Below, one piece after another: positions 35,301 through 41,718 of a DNA stretch of 64,000 bases (position 1 is the first letter of the stretch; each line of letters opens with the position of its first letter). The DNA is from an uncultured Clostridia bacterium (GTDB lineage: Bacteria > Bacillota > Clostridia > UMGS1810): contig CAKSTI010000004.1 of assembly GCA_934500705.1 (NCBI GenBank), positions 102,687 to 166,686 of the forward strand, given 5' to 3'. Both the position numbers and the translations under genes were made by a program. The notes under the pieces are model-generated. The model saw only the letters and a program-made list of their open reading frames with translations, was not told the origin of the DNA and ran no database searches.

Positions 35301-37515
35301 GCTTGCCGAGGCAGGTATCGCCGCAGAATGTGATAATCCTATGGAATACGACGTCAAAGTATCCGACGACGGACAGATGTATCTGTTCTGGACAGATGCG
35401 GTAGACGGTGCAAGGCAGATTATGACCGCTATGTATAACGGCACTGACGAAAACGACGATGACGAAACCAAAGACGAAAATACAGCCGGAGCCGACTTGT
35501 CCGAAAGGTATTGGAGCGAACCCATACAGCTCACAAGTGCGGCAGAAGGTGAATATTACTCCGGCATCGGTGCGACAGCCGTAAACGGAAAGATTTTCAC
35601 GGTAAGTGCCAAAGGTATCTATTCCGACAAGTCAGCGACATCTTTTGTCACCAACGAACACACACCGTTTGCAAAGATTAAAACAGCGTCTGTTGAGTTA
35701 ATTGACGAAACACCTCAGCCGCTTTCAACAGTTACTCTCCGTGCTGCGGTAAAGAATGAGGGATTGCTCAAAAAAGACGCATCGCAAGACAACCCGATAC
35801 CCGTAACATTTACGATAAACGGCGAAACCCCCGTCACCGTAAATATTACCAAGCCGATACCGGGCGGCACAACGGTTGAAGTTGAGTGCAGCGTAACGCT
35901 CCCGGAAGATATTTCAAACATAGAGTTTGAGGCGTACACAAGCGATGCGGACAAAGTAAGCACAAAGCTTGAACAAAAGAGTGACATAAAACTCACAGAC
36001 AATAAGATTGAACGAATTGCGTCCGACGGATACAACCCCGAAAAGGTTGTATACACCGCCGTTTTGGAAAACGACGGAAATGCCGATATATCCGACCTTT
36101 CATTTAAAGCAACGGTGGGTAAAACCAAAGTCGGAAGCGCCGATATTGCAACACTCTGCGCAAACGAAACGCAAAACGTTGAAATAGAACTGTCTGTTCC
36201 CGATAACGCTTACGTACTGAATGATGACGGTGTGGGCAGTGCAGATGTAAATATTGACGTTGTGTCAAACGGCGAAACCGTAACAAGCCACAGCGGAACT
36301 GTTCAAAAGCCGTTCAGCGCCGAGGCTGTCAAGGCACTTTCCAAGGTTACGGAAGTTAAATTTGCAAACAACGGTCAGTATTCTATGAAAGTGGCAGAAA
36401 AGCAGGACATTCAGCCGACAATCGAAGGCGATGACGAAGGCTCGCTTATGGTTATGTGGCTCGAAAGCTCCGACAGCGATGTTGCCCACATCAATTATGA
36501 CAATTTTGTTGTAGCCGACAGTGCCGGCACGGCAACACTCACCGGCATAGTCGTTCCGAGCGAGGAGAAAATAGACTTTACCTCGGGTACGGCACAAAAA
36601 ACCGATTGGAAAGACCTTATCCCGTCCGACAAACTCATAACCGTTACAGCGACGGTAAGCGTTACGGACACAAACGGAGGTCACAGCGGCAGCGGTAGCA
36701 GCGGCAGTTCATCGAAAAAGCAGTACACCTTAACCCTTGATGCGGCAAACGGCAGTGAAACCGGCACGATTAAAGTAAATAAAGACGGAACCGTTTCAAA
36801 CCTTCCCACCCCCGTCAAAGAGGGATATAAATTTGAAGGCTGGTACACCGACGAGGCGCTGACTATTCCGTTTACATCTGAAACGAAGGTAACCTCCAAC
36901 CTCAAACTTTACGCAAAATGGACAGAGGATACCCAAATAACCACACCGGGCGCAAATGCAACGCCGTTTAAGGACATAGGCGAAAATGACTGGTTCTGCA
37001 ACGCAGTGAAATATGTATACGAAGGTAAGCTGTTCTCCGGTATATCGGACGATATGTTTGCTCCGCACAATCCTCTCACAAGAGCAATGCTTGTAACCGT
37101 TCTTTGGAGAGCCGAGGGTATGCCGAAAACTGATTTTGCGGTAACGTTTAACGATGTTGACCAAGGCGAATACTATGCAGAGGCGCTGCGCTGGGCAGCA
37201 AGCGAGAACATAGTTGAAGGCATCAGCGAAACCGAATTTGCTCCGGATAATAATATTACAAGAGAGCAGATTGCTGCAATTATGTTCCGATATGCTAAGC
37301 TCAAAGGCAATGTTCCGGAAGGCGAATGGGCTGTATCTCTTGATTACAGCGACATAGGCGATATTTCCGACTGGGCGCTCGACGCTGTTATGTTCTGCAA
37401 ATTAAAAGGCATTATGATGGGCGATGACAAAAATGCGTTTAATCCTCAAAATAACGCCACAAGAGCAGAAACTGCGGCTATCGCTCAAAGATTTTTGGAG
37501 AGTTTAAATAATTAA
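29329..37515 (+). CDS. Giant secreted SLH-anchored surface protein with Calx-beta and InlB-type repeats
   Basis: A 2728-residue exported protein. The signal peptide ends near ATLAAAP (about 28). Residues 35-330 form a Calx-beta-like domain split by a 105-residue disordered insert rich in Asp, Glu, Ser and Ala (about 122-227). A second Calx-beta follows at about 334-437. A dockerin/EF-hand-like loop GDVNGDGYITADE is near 975. A long beta-rich region (about 1000-1650), a propeller-like region (about 1620-2000), CARDB-like strands (about 2110-2400), a Gly/Ser linker (about 2452-2463) and one InlB-type repeat (about 2464-2534, EGYKFEGWYTDEALTIPF) come next. Three SLH units (about 2545-2728) bind cell-wall polymer. 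GGAGG precedes the ATG. It may be an adhesin or matrix protein. Confidence 0.88.
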   Translation: MVKHAKKVISALLCVTMLLSLAPATLAAAPSSDGERSYFDFEATEYEVMENDGELKIKVVRHGDGDAEADVAFKIADFLSSYGEDYEVLDADGNPLPKVYGEKPSVSDFKYEGDTEQLVDVENNSSESEKSGDAAVEEDAAPSGENSDADGEADAKDGEPAPENVAPADSDNDSAEKDADGSTDAAPQSNDAQNSAVTDNSADSADDGTTAENGEQLPENTDKKRKSTGSPLRDAQAAYLNITESAEDKETETSVKETLDDMYNYFLTAEGASGTIHFNKGENEKTITVKIFDNDAPQQNKVFMIALMGTDNDETMTAANATTYVTIIDDEKAEIAQYDLAQDDITLTKDFPSGYITVRRSGATQYFGTVYVSTVKDTADAGSYENFEYKPVAFVPGETEKKVAVKATDFSKDGKFGIRLEAETSAYVGSYYTTVNISASGEPSVNNISLMASNVTLGSSSWNADVSVPGGWKKDITGDGKAWESNGYLHIKQYDKSDHTMFVSNNKLNLVGNKSITFSSYVTNTSRGFNTKYKSYDTYFETDSDQTFSGSLDSIHIRGNSNWQERTLGLGNTGNSAYLKFSTRPTSGGYDNPEAIIDWIRFNYAKYTFSPQNSAENFNRRVYDFTQGTPNVYDTYYDGETNRVYNPGSVVIKKGNDTVSSFYGNNSDSVTITAANESKNKERGIYLKGVYFAKDNITDHSLFLSGKYTTKNVYYVCASNGKVTFTPNQTFIETLHNKGVIGGVHSDETFKVYPVFAYEMVNVNFENSDRDDSKSATKGKFNKDCKASYIANVLEACDKGTVKKGFYAKWLDYYYMTVPKGSIVRVQTQPISTRTANGVYWWSFDGKRNGVTYHKVGDTIASGTNPNGETLTATDYTKADIVIKEGTCIKPATGTQTFELGYFPTEKGSIPDEYKGENGLTNAVVPSDAITSGVASGGTDKNGRYVLKNPYIGMDWSFTALAPQGYYTQWVNMTGDVNGDGYITADESANIRNKSSMPEEVYGNKLSGKLDQDNFILNYYFLPKTSAGNGKKTGKVVRAPENFYQLAKNIKSSDNDIPIVGAYVDVGGFIGQTDGNGRYSILCNDLPSAGNVSTAVTADGYAYNTVSKLQRDTYIKLDALSKFKATGLDAYYDYTSGAIADDFITVNDDTLTIKTSVSSDSAIMPTKARFFIYDNDGNEKFALDGREGYTTTYETNGNELTAYLRFNPKKDMQIGYKVYVQFADQNGEWTNLIDLGYYFSAKLDLAEFIFPLIGSSSLEDTITSGFVADIIGNPLGDMDFGSINGFEENSYSYTPSGINKNDAQKYTWQKTDYSFGWSSTFYRRNNTTSAEKDDAKLKDYLKKIYDGKSKGAPPPSPSKYATKSRFKWSVTPSVGFNLTLSSRRDGNTYFEDLVFYAKVDFEVSASQQIQLPIGISVLIKGSLDGDVAGIYHMYVDYQDSYETEDAVKYTSEDFGVFKKFTNSVRREGYIFLNPKVAVALGVGYGVVFVTGNASFDFDMDFQFTEIGTNAYGDITIDLGWGIQLFNFEVYSNSLYSTTERLFNTEGTNDHIDFDYDATSTMSLLSVADFFSADDDEKLVLDRPSSRDYLANRSDWFGEDSGISLMASDASEGTVEHTLMEGFLDNPYVRLTELDDGKILMVFIGDNPERSITNKRCLFYCIYSGGIWSVPRAVDNDDTLDDYPNISDLGNGKLLITWSSADKVLDDGATVEDAMKSMNIKARFFDKSTLKFDDEVMQVTKTTDGDFCADTMANAAYDADTDRLILYYTKTEYDNLNEVGDIAGAYSANAYMFYENGKWSSADDYTDDELAGQEDKEQYKNDWYGQRFLDVRTNKNGELPRVIDTTSVNYNGLALFAWTVDWDKKLDTLNDRDVFMQIYNFAENSFTHIIRVTAESAAYAAPKFAHSDNATYLFFGEIKAEDGSGAKTELAEHGAIKYLDVSDLIKNDKFTKITDGDNEYYIFQYARETYVFDENSDKTAETPVERTETETVLAEAGIAAECDNPMEYDVKVSDDGQMYLFWTDAVDGARQIMTAMYNGTDENDDDETKDENTAGADLSERYWSEPIQLTSAAEGEYYSGIGATAVNGKIFTVSAKGIYSDKSATSFVTNEHTPFAKIKTASVELIDETPQPLSTVTLRAAVKNEGLLKKDASQDNPIPVTFTINGETPVTVNITKPIPGGTTVEVECSVTLPEDISNIEFEAYTSDADKVSTKLEQKSDIKLTDNKIERIASDGYNPEKVVYTAVLENDGNADISDLSFKATVGKTKVGSADIATLCANETQNVEIELSVPDNAYVLNDDGVGSADVNIDVVSNGETVTSHSGTVQKPFSAEAVKALSKVTEVKFANNGQYSMKVAEKQDIQPTIEGDDEGSLMVMWLESSDSDVAHINYDNFVVADSAGTATLTGIVVPSEEKIDFTSGTAQKTDWKDLIPSDKLITVTATVSVTDTNGGHSGSGSSGSSSKKQYTLTLDAANGSETGTIKVNKDGTVSNLPTPVKEGYKFEGWYTDEALTIPFTSETKVTSNLKLYAKWTEDTQITTPGANATPFKDIGENDWFCNAVKYVYEGKLFSGISDDMFAPHNPLTRAMLVTVLWRAEGMPKTDFAVTFNDVDQGEYYAEALRWAASENIVEGISETEFAPDNNITREQIAAIMFRYAKLKGNVPEGEWAVSLDYSDIGDISDWALDAVMFCKLKGIMMGDDKNAFNPQNNATRAETAAIAQRFLESLNN

Positions 37516-37534
37516 TTTTAAGGAGGAAAAACAA

Positions 37535-37711
37535 ATGTCAGAGAAAAAGAATGTTGTATCAAATGACGAAATTTTGAAAGATAAGGAATTGGATTTGGAA
37601 GAATTGGAAGATGTTTCCGGCGGTTCTCTTAAAGATGTGAACTTCACAAATACGGGAGATATTTCAAAGGACACCAAAAGCAAAATCAAGTTAAAACTCG
37701 ATTTTAACTAA
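37535..37711 (+). CDS. 58-residue double-glycine precursor peptide
   Basis: Encoded 19 bp after the giant gene with an ideal AAGGAGG site and ended by a strong terminator. The acidic leader DLEELEDVSGG ends in Gly29-Gly30, the classic site cut by C39 exporters. The 28-residue mature part begins SLKDVNFTNTGDIS and ends in KLKLDFN; it has no Cys and a mix of Lys, Asp and Thr. It is the best candidate substrate of the exporter at 24121. No modification enzyme gene is nearby, so the product may be an unmodified peptide. Confidence 0.75.
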   Translation: MSEKKNVVSNDEILKDKELDLEELEDVSGGSLKDVNFTNTGDISKDTKSKIKLKLDFN

Positions 37712-37717
37712 CACCAA

Positions 37718-37746
37718 AATCCGCCGCAGAGCCTGCGGCGGATTTT
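37718..37746 (+). terminator. Terminator after the double-glycine peptide
   Basis: AATCCGCCGCAG pairs with CTGCGGCGGATT, then TTT. Confidence 0.88.
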
Positions 37747-37760
37747 CCTTGTATAAAGAA

Positions 37761-37797
37761 GGGGCAGTTTAAAAAGTCCTAAAATCACAAAAAGGAT
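37761..37797 (+). repeat. Partial copy of the 17692 element
   Basis: GGGGCAGTTTAAAAAGTCCT continues into AAAATCACAAAAAGGAT, matching the left half of the element at 17692. The right inverted repeat is missing. The rest of this 370-bp gap, apart from the greA promoter, shows no recognisable gene. Confidence 0.6.
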
Positions 37798-37959
37798 CTT
37801 GTATGGAAAAGTCGCTGACTTTACCACACTACCCACAAAAACTACTGCTGCTGCCGCAAAACCGCACATTAACAAAACACATTGAATAATTTTTTAATAA
37901 AAATGGTCCATATGTTTGACAACTGCAGAATGCCGACGCAAAAAATCTTTGCTAAACAC

Positions 37960-37988
37960 TTGACATTTTTAAAACATTTTATTATAAT
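37960..37988 (+). promoter_or_regulatory. Promoter of greA-lysS
   Basis: Perfect TTGACA (37960-37965) and TATAAT (37983-37988), 17 bases apart. Confidence 0.85.
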
Positions 37989-38081
37989 AGTATAATTGAA
38001 TATTTATTATCATCGTGGGTTATGCAATCTTATTTTACCCGACCGCAATGTTGGGCAATTTTTTAAAGGAGATTTAAGGAA

Positions 38082-38561
38082 ATGGCAACAAAACCTATAA
38101 TTTTAACGCCGGAAGGCCACAAAAAACTCGAAGAGGAACTTGAAAACCTCAAAGTTGAAGGCAGAAAGGAAATTGCCGAGAAAATAAAGGAAGCACGCAG
38201 CTACGGCGATTTGAGCGAAAATGCCGAATATGACGCCGCAAAAGACGCACAGGCCGCTATGGAACAGCGTATTACCACAATCGAAAATATGCTGAAAAAT
38301 GCACAGGTTGTGTCGGACAGCGATGTTTCCACCGATACAATAACCATCGGTTCAAGGGTTAAACTCTTTGACGTCGAATTTGAGGAAGACGTTGAGTACA
38401 CAATCGTCGGCTCTACCGAGGCAAACCCCGATGATGGAAAAATATCGGACGAGTCACCGATAGGAAAATCACTCCTTGGCAGAAAGGTCAACGAAACCGT
38501 TGATGTAGAACTTCCCGGAGGAAATGTTATTCAATTTAAAATACTTGATATAAACAAATAG
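38082..38561 (+). CDS. greA: Transcription elongation factor GreA
   Basis: A 159-residue protein with the two GreA domains: an N-terminal coiled coil (about 1-78, PEGHKKLEEELENLK, with the acidic tip DLSENAEYDAAKD reaching the RNA polymerase active site) and a C-terminal FKBP-like domain (ESPIGKSLLGRKVNETVDV). It rescues backtracked polymerase by stimulating transcript cleavage. It has a perfect promoter and lies 14 bp upstream of lysS, a common Bacillota pair. Confidence 0.97.
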   Translation: MATKPIILTPEGHKKLEEELENLKVEGRKEIAEKIKEARSYGDLSENAEYDAAKDAQAAMEQRITTIENMLKNAQVVSDSDVSTDTITIGSRVKLFDVEFEEDVEYTIVGSTEANPDDGKISDESPIGKSLLGRKVNETVDVELPGGNVIQFKILDINK

Positions 38562-38575
38562 AGAGGACACGAAAA

Positions 38576-40066
38576 ATGGCAAACAACATCCACGAAACCG
38601 AAGAAAACCTGAACGAACTTCTTCAAATCAGACGTGACAAGCTGAAAGAACTGTGCGATAACGGAGAAAACCCGTTTGAGGTAATGCGTTATGACCGTGA
38701 CAATTCAAGCACGGAAATTTTAAATAATTTTGAGAAAATGGAGGGCACAACAGTATCTGTTGCCGGCAGATTAATGAGCAAACGTGTTATGGGCAAAGCA
38801 TCATTTTGCCACGTTGCAGACCGTGACGGTCAGATACAAGTATATGTCCGCCGTGATGACGTGGGAGAAGATGCGTACAAAAAGTTTAAAAAACTCGACA
38901 TCGGCGACGTGGTCGGCATAAGCGGCAAGGTATTTAAAACCGGCACCGGCGAAACGTCAATACACGCTGAAACCGTTACACTGCTTTCAAAATCTCTGCG
39001 TCCCCTGCCGGAAAAATGGCACGGACTCAAAGATATGGATTTGAGATACAGACAGCGTTATGTTGACCTTATAATAAATCCGGAAGTTAAACAGACATTT
39101 ATTATCAGAAGTAAAATAATAAAGTATATACGTGAATTTTTGGATAACAGAGGATATATCGAGGTTGAAACTCCCGTACTTAACACCATTTCCGGCGGTG
39201 CAACCGCAAGACCGTTCATCACACATCACAACACGCTTGATATTGATATGTACCTGAGAATTGCAACCGAGCTTAACTTAAAGCGCCTCATAGTCGGCGG
39301 ACTCGAAAAGGTTTATGAAATCGGCAGAATTTTCAGAAATGAAGGAATGGACATAAAGCACAATCCCGAGTTTACCACCATTGAGCTTTACGAGGCATTT
39401 ACCGACTATCACGGTATGATGGATTTGACCGAGGATTTAATCTCCACGGTTACCGAAAGAGTTCTCGGAACAACCGACATTGTTTATCAGGACAAGGAAA
39501 TTCACCTCGGCAAAGGCTGGGAGAAAATCACAATGATGGACGCTGTCAAAAAGTATGCCGGTGTTGATTTCACTACCGTTTCCACCTCGGAGGAGGCAAT
39601 AGCCCTCGCCAAGAGTGTCGGCGTTGAAGTTGAGGAAGGAAAGTCAGTCGGCGAAGCTATGTACGAAGTATTCGACGAAAAAGTCGAACCTCAGCTTATC
39701 CAGCCTACATTTATTATGGATTACCCGATTGAGGTTTCTCCGCTTGCCAAGAAAAAGCCGTCAAACCCGGACTATACGGAACGCTTTGAATTTTTCATAA
39801 ACGGTACCGAATACGGAAACGCTTTCAGCGAGCTTAACGACCCGATAGACCAGAGAGAACGCTTTGAAAAGCAGGTTGAGGCACGTGAAAAAGGCGATGA
39901 CGAGGCAGGAATGATGGACGATGATTATATAAACGCCCTTGAATACGGTATGGCACCGACAGGCGGGTTGGGCATAGGCATCGACAGATTTGTTATGTTG
40001 CTCACAAATTCATATTCCATACGTGATGTACTGCTGTTCCCGACAATGAAGCCGTTGGATAAGTAA
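38576..40066 (+). CDS. lysS: Lysyl-tRNA synthetase, class II
   Basis: A 496-residue enzyme charging tRNA-Lys. An OB-fold anticodon-binding domain (about 55-155) precedes the class II core. Motif 1 ends in YIEVETPVL near 205, motif 2 is FRNEGMDIKHNPEFTTIELY near 258, and motif 3 GLGIGIDRFVMLL near 470. The length is normal. It is the second gene of the greA operon. No T-box leader is seen. Confidence 0.97.
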   Translation: MANNIHETEENLNELLQIRRDKLKELCDNGENPFEVMRYDRDNSSTEILNNFEKMEGTTVSVAGRLMSKRVMGKASFCHVADRDGQIQVYVRRDDVGEDAYKKFKKLDIGDVVGISGKVFKTGTGETSIHAETVTLLSKSLRPLPEKWHGLKDMDLRYRQRYVDLIINPEVKQTFIIRSKIIKYIREFLDNRGYIEVETPVLNTISGGATARPFITHHNTLDIDMYLRIATELNLKRLIVGGLEKVYEIGRIFRNEGMDIKHNPEFTTIELYEAFTDYHGMMDLTEDLISTVTERVLGTTDIVYQDKEIHLGKGWEKITMMDAVKKYAGVDFTTVSTSEEAIALAKSVGVEVEEGKSVGEAMYEVFDEKVEPQLIQPTFIMDYPIEVSPLAKKKPSNPDYTERFEFFINGTEYGNAFSELNDPIDQRERFEKQVEAREKGDDEAGMMDDDYINALEYGMAPTGGLGIGIDRFVMLLTNSYSIRDVLLFPTMKPLDK

Positions 40067-40069
40067 ACC

Positions 40070-40145
40070 GCATAAAATGGGGCCTTTGAGGTGCTTGACT
40101 GCACCCAACTACACCATCACTACACCATTTTATGCATAAAATGAT
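40070..40145. repeat. Inverted repeat with internal direct repeats after lysS
   Basis: GCATAAAATGG (40070-40080) faces CCATTTTATGC (40135-40145), with ACTACACCA repeated inside. No T-run follows. It resembles an insertion or recombination site more than a terminator; a recombination-type remnant lies 100 bp on. Confidence 0.4.
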
Positions 40146-40172
40146 GCTCGCAAAAATGTCTTAGCGTTATAT

Positions 40173-40205
40173 AAGGACTATGGTTTTAAATCGTAGTCCT
40201 TTTTA
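40173..40205 (+). terminator. Terminator of greA-lysS
   Basis: AAGGACTA pairs with TAGTCCTT, then a T-run. Confidence 0.78.
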
Positions 40206-40240
40206 ATTTGACAAGTTATATAAAGTGCGATAACATATAA

Positions 40241-40381
40241 TTGTTCGAGAATTTATTTAATCAAATATATGCGGATAATATTGAAACAAGATACACAGAA
40301 AATTTAAGAACAGAACAAAGTGCCGATTCTATATTTAATTTTATGAAAAAGGGAGAGTATTTATATAAGACGGGGCTGTAG
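40241..40381 (+). pseudogene. 46-codon gene remnant
   Basis: An open stretch without a proper start reads LFENLFNQIYADNIETRYTE and continues with a natural-looking, charged sequence to MKKGEYLYKTGL, where it runs into the hairpin at 40372. Codon use and composition look like real protein, but there is no ribosome site and a stop lies just upstream. Probably the 3' part of a lost gene; family not recognised. Confidence 0.4.
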
Positions 40382-40419
40382 TCAACCCGATTTAAAAAAT
40401 CGTTTTGCTACAACCCCTT
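40372..40419. terminator. Bidirectional terminator-like hairpin
   Basis: GGGGCTGTAG pairs with CTACAACCCC around an inner CGATTTAAAAAATCG hairpin; T-run on plus. It stands at the 3' end of the rhaD operon on minus. Confidence 0.6.
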
Positions 40420-40439
40420 TTGATTACTGTAAAGGTTTC

Positions 40440-41276
40440 TCACTTCTCGTACAAAAATTCCTCCGAGAAATTCAAATTAAAATCTTTTTCTATCGCTCTG
40501 AAATTATCCGGGGTTATGGTCTGCGCCTTTTTGCCGCCTGTTATCTGCATAACGTTTACAAGCATTTCGGCTGCCTTTTCAATGGTGTGCATTATGCCAA
40601 ACGCCATATCGAGTGTTTCACCGCTGCAAACAAGCCCGTGATGCGGCCAGATAACAGCGTCGTATTTTTCCATAAGTCTGCCGGTTGCAATGCCTATTTC
40701 GGCACAGCACGGCACTTTCCAGTCCATAACGCCGACGCCGTTTGGGAACACTATGGAGCACTCCGTCATCATCTCCCACAGCTCACGGGTGAAAACCTCC
40801 GATTTAAGCGGCAAAACATAGGTTAAAATGTTTGTGTACTTTGGGTGCGAATGATAAACCACACGGTACTTTCCGCCCGTAGCCTTTGCCTTGATGCTGT
40901 GAGTGAGAAGGTGGGCGGAGATTTCGCTTGTCGGTCTGCCGCCGTTTGACAGTCCCCAGACTATTTTATATTTGTCGCCGCTATTATTTACGGTTATTAT
41001 GCAAAATGAGTCCTCAGGGTTATCCTTGACGTTCTGAAAATACTTTCCGCTGCCCGTTACAACGAAGTACTGCCCGGCAAAGTCCGGCACGGCAACATCT
41101 TTGCCGATTTCTTTCCACTCGCCGTCTGAGCGGAAGTTTTCCTTTACCTCGTCCGCCTCATCAGATGTCATTCTGTACGACATATTTCCGCCGTTTATCT
41201 CGTGCCAGCCCATCTGCCAGCCCATATCGGCAATTTTGATAAACGACTGTATTGCCTTTGATTTTAAAATATCCAT
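40440..41276 (-). CDS. rhaD: Rhamnulose-1-phosphate aldolase (class II)
   Basis: A 278-residue class II aldolase matching RhaD along its whole length: KGWHEINGGN-type start (GWHEINGGN near 23), VVTGSGKYFQN near 72, WGLSNGGRPTSE near 107 with the catalytic Glu118. Zn ligands are His142 and His144 (YHSHPK) and His212 (PHHGL). It splits a 1-phosphoketose to dihydroxyacetone phosphate and L-lactaldehyde. It lies downstream of fucU and fucI on the same strand rather than with rhaA/rhaB, so it may act on fuculose 1-phosphate. L-lactaldehyde would feed fucO at 1130. The kinase gene is absent from this cluster. Confidence 0.88.
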   Translation of the reverse strand: MDILKSKAIQSFIKIADMGWQMGWHEINGGNMSYRMTSDEADEVKENFRSDGEWKEIGKDVAVPDFAGQYFVVTGSGKYFQNVKDNPEDSFCIITVNNSGDKYKIVWGLSNGGRPTSEISAHLLTHSIKAKATGGKYRVVYHSHPKYTNILTYVLPLKSEVFTRELWEMMTECSIVFPNGVGVMDWKVPCCAEIGIATGRLMEKYDAVIWPHHGLVCSGETLDMAFGIMHTIEKAAEMLVNVMQITGGKKAQTITPDNFRAIEKDFNLNFSEEFLYEK

Positions 41277-41285
41277 TTTTCTCTC

Positions 41286-41708
41286 CTAATCCGTAACAAC
41301 ACCTTTTTTGAGCAGAACGTTGGCATAGAGGGCACTCTCGCCCGTTGCAATGACAGCGTAAGCCCTTTTTGCACGCTCATAAAATTCAAAGCGTTCAATG
41401 TGCTCAAAATCATCGTCGGTGTAATTTTTTACTATTTTCCGGTATTCCTCCCAAATCGGCGTCCTGACATTGTCGCCCTTGACAACCTCCATAAGATACA
41501 GAGGTTTTGCGTATGTGTCGAGCGGCAAAAGTTTAAGCACTGCGTCCAGCACCTCGGCTGCGCCGTTACCGGTGAGGTACACCACTTTCTGCCCCATACT
41601 TGCAGACGGGAAATTCCCGTCTGCAATGACTATTTCGTCGCCGTGACCCATTTCGCACAGTATTTTAAGAAGGTCGGGCGGTATTATTTTAGGTATGTTT
41701 TTAAGCAT
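41286..41708 (-). CDS. fucU: L-fucose mutarotase (RbsD/FucU family)
   Basis: A 140-residue protein, the same length as E. coli FucU. It begins MLKNIPKIIPPDLLKILCEM, then GHGDEIVIADGNFPS with the catalytic His-Asp region, and ends with the conserved RAYAVIATGE and ALYANVLLKKGVV. It interconverts alpha and beta anomers of L-fucose so the isomerase can use them. The ATG at 41708 is behind GGTGG; the longer open frame upstream is overlap with fucI. Located between fucI and rhaD, 9 bp from each. Confidence 0.9.
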   Translation of the reverse strand: MLKNIPKIIPPDLLKILCEMGHGDEIVIADGNFPSASMGQKVVYLTGNGAAEVLDAVLKLLPLDTYAKPLYLMEVVKGDNVRTPIWEEYRKIVKNYTDDDFEHIERFEFYERAKRAYAVIATGESALYANVLLKKGVVTD

Positions 41709-41718
41709 ATTCCACCGC

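Noticed and set aside
37804..37890. A 28-codon peptide starting MEKSLTLPHYPQ after the export locus
   Set aside because: No ribosome site, begins at the edge of the repeat copy at 37761, and looks like chance coding.
38000..38081. A T-box or lysine riboswitch for lysS
   Set aside because: The short leader lies before greA, not lysS, and shows none of the T-box core sequence or a lysine-riboswitch fold.
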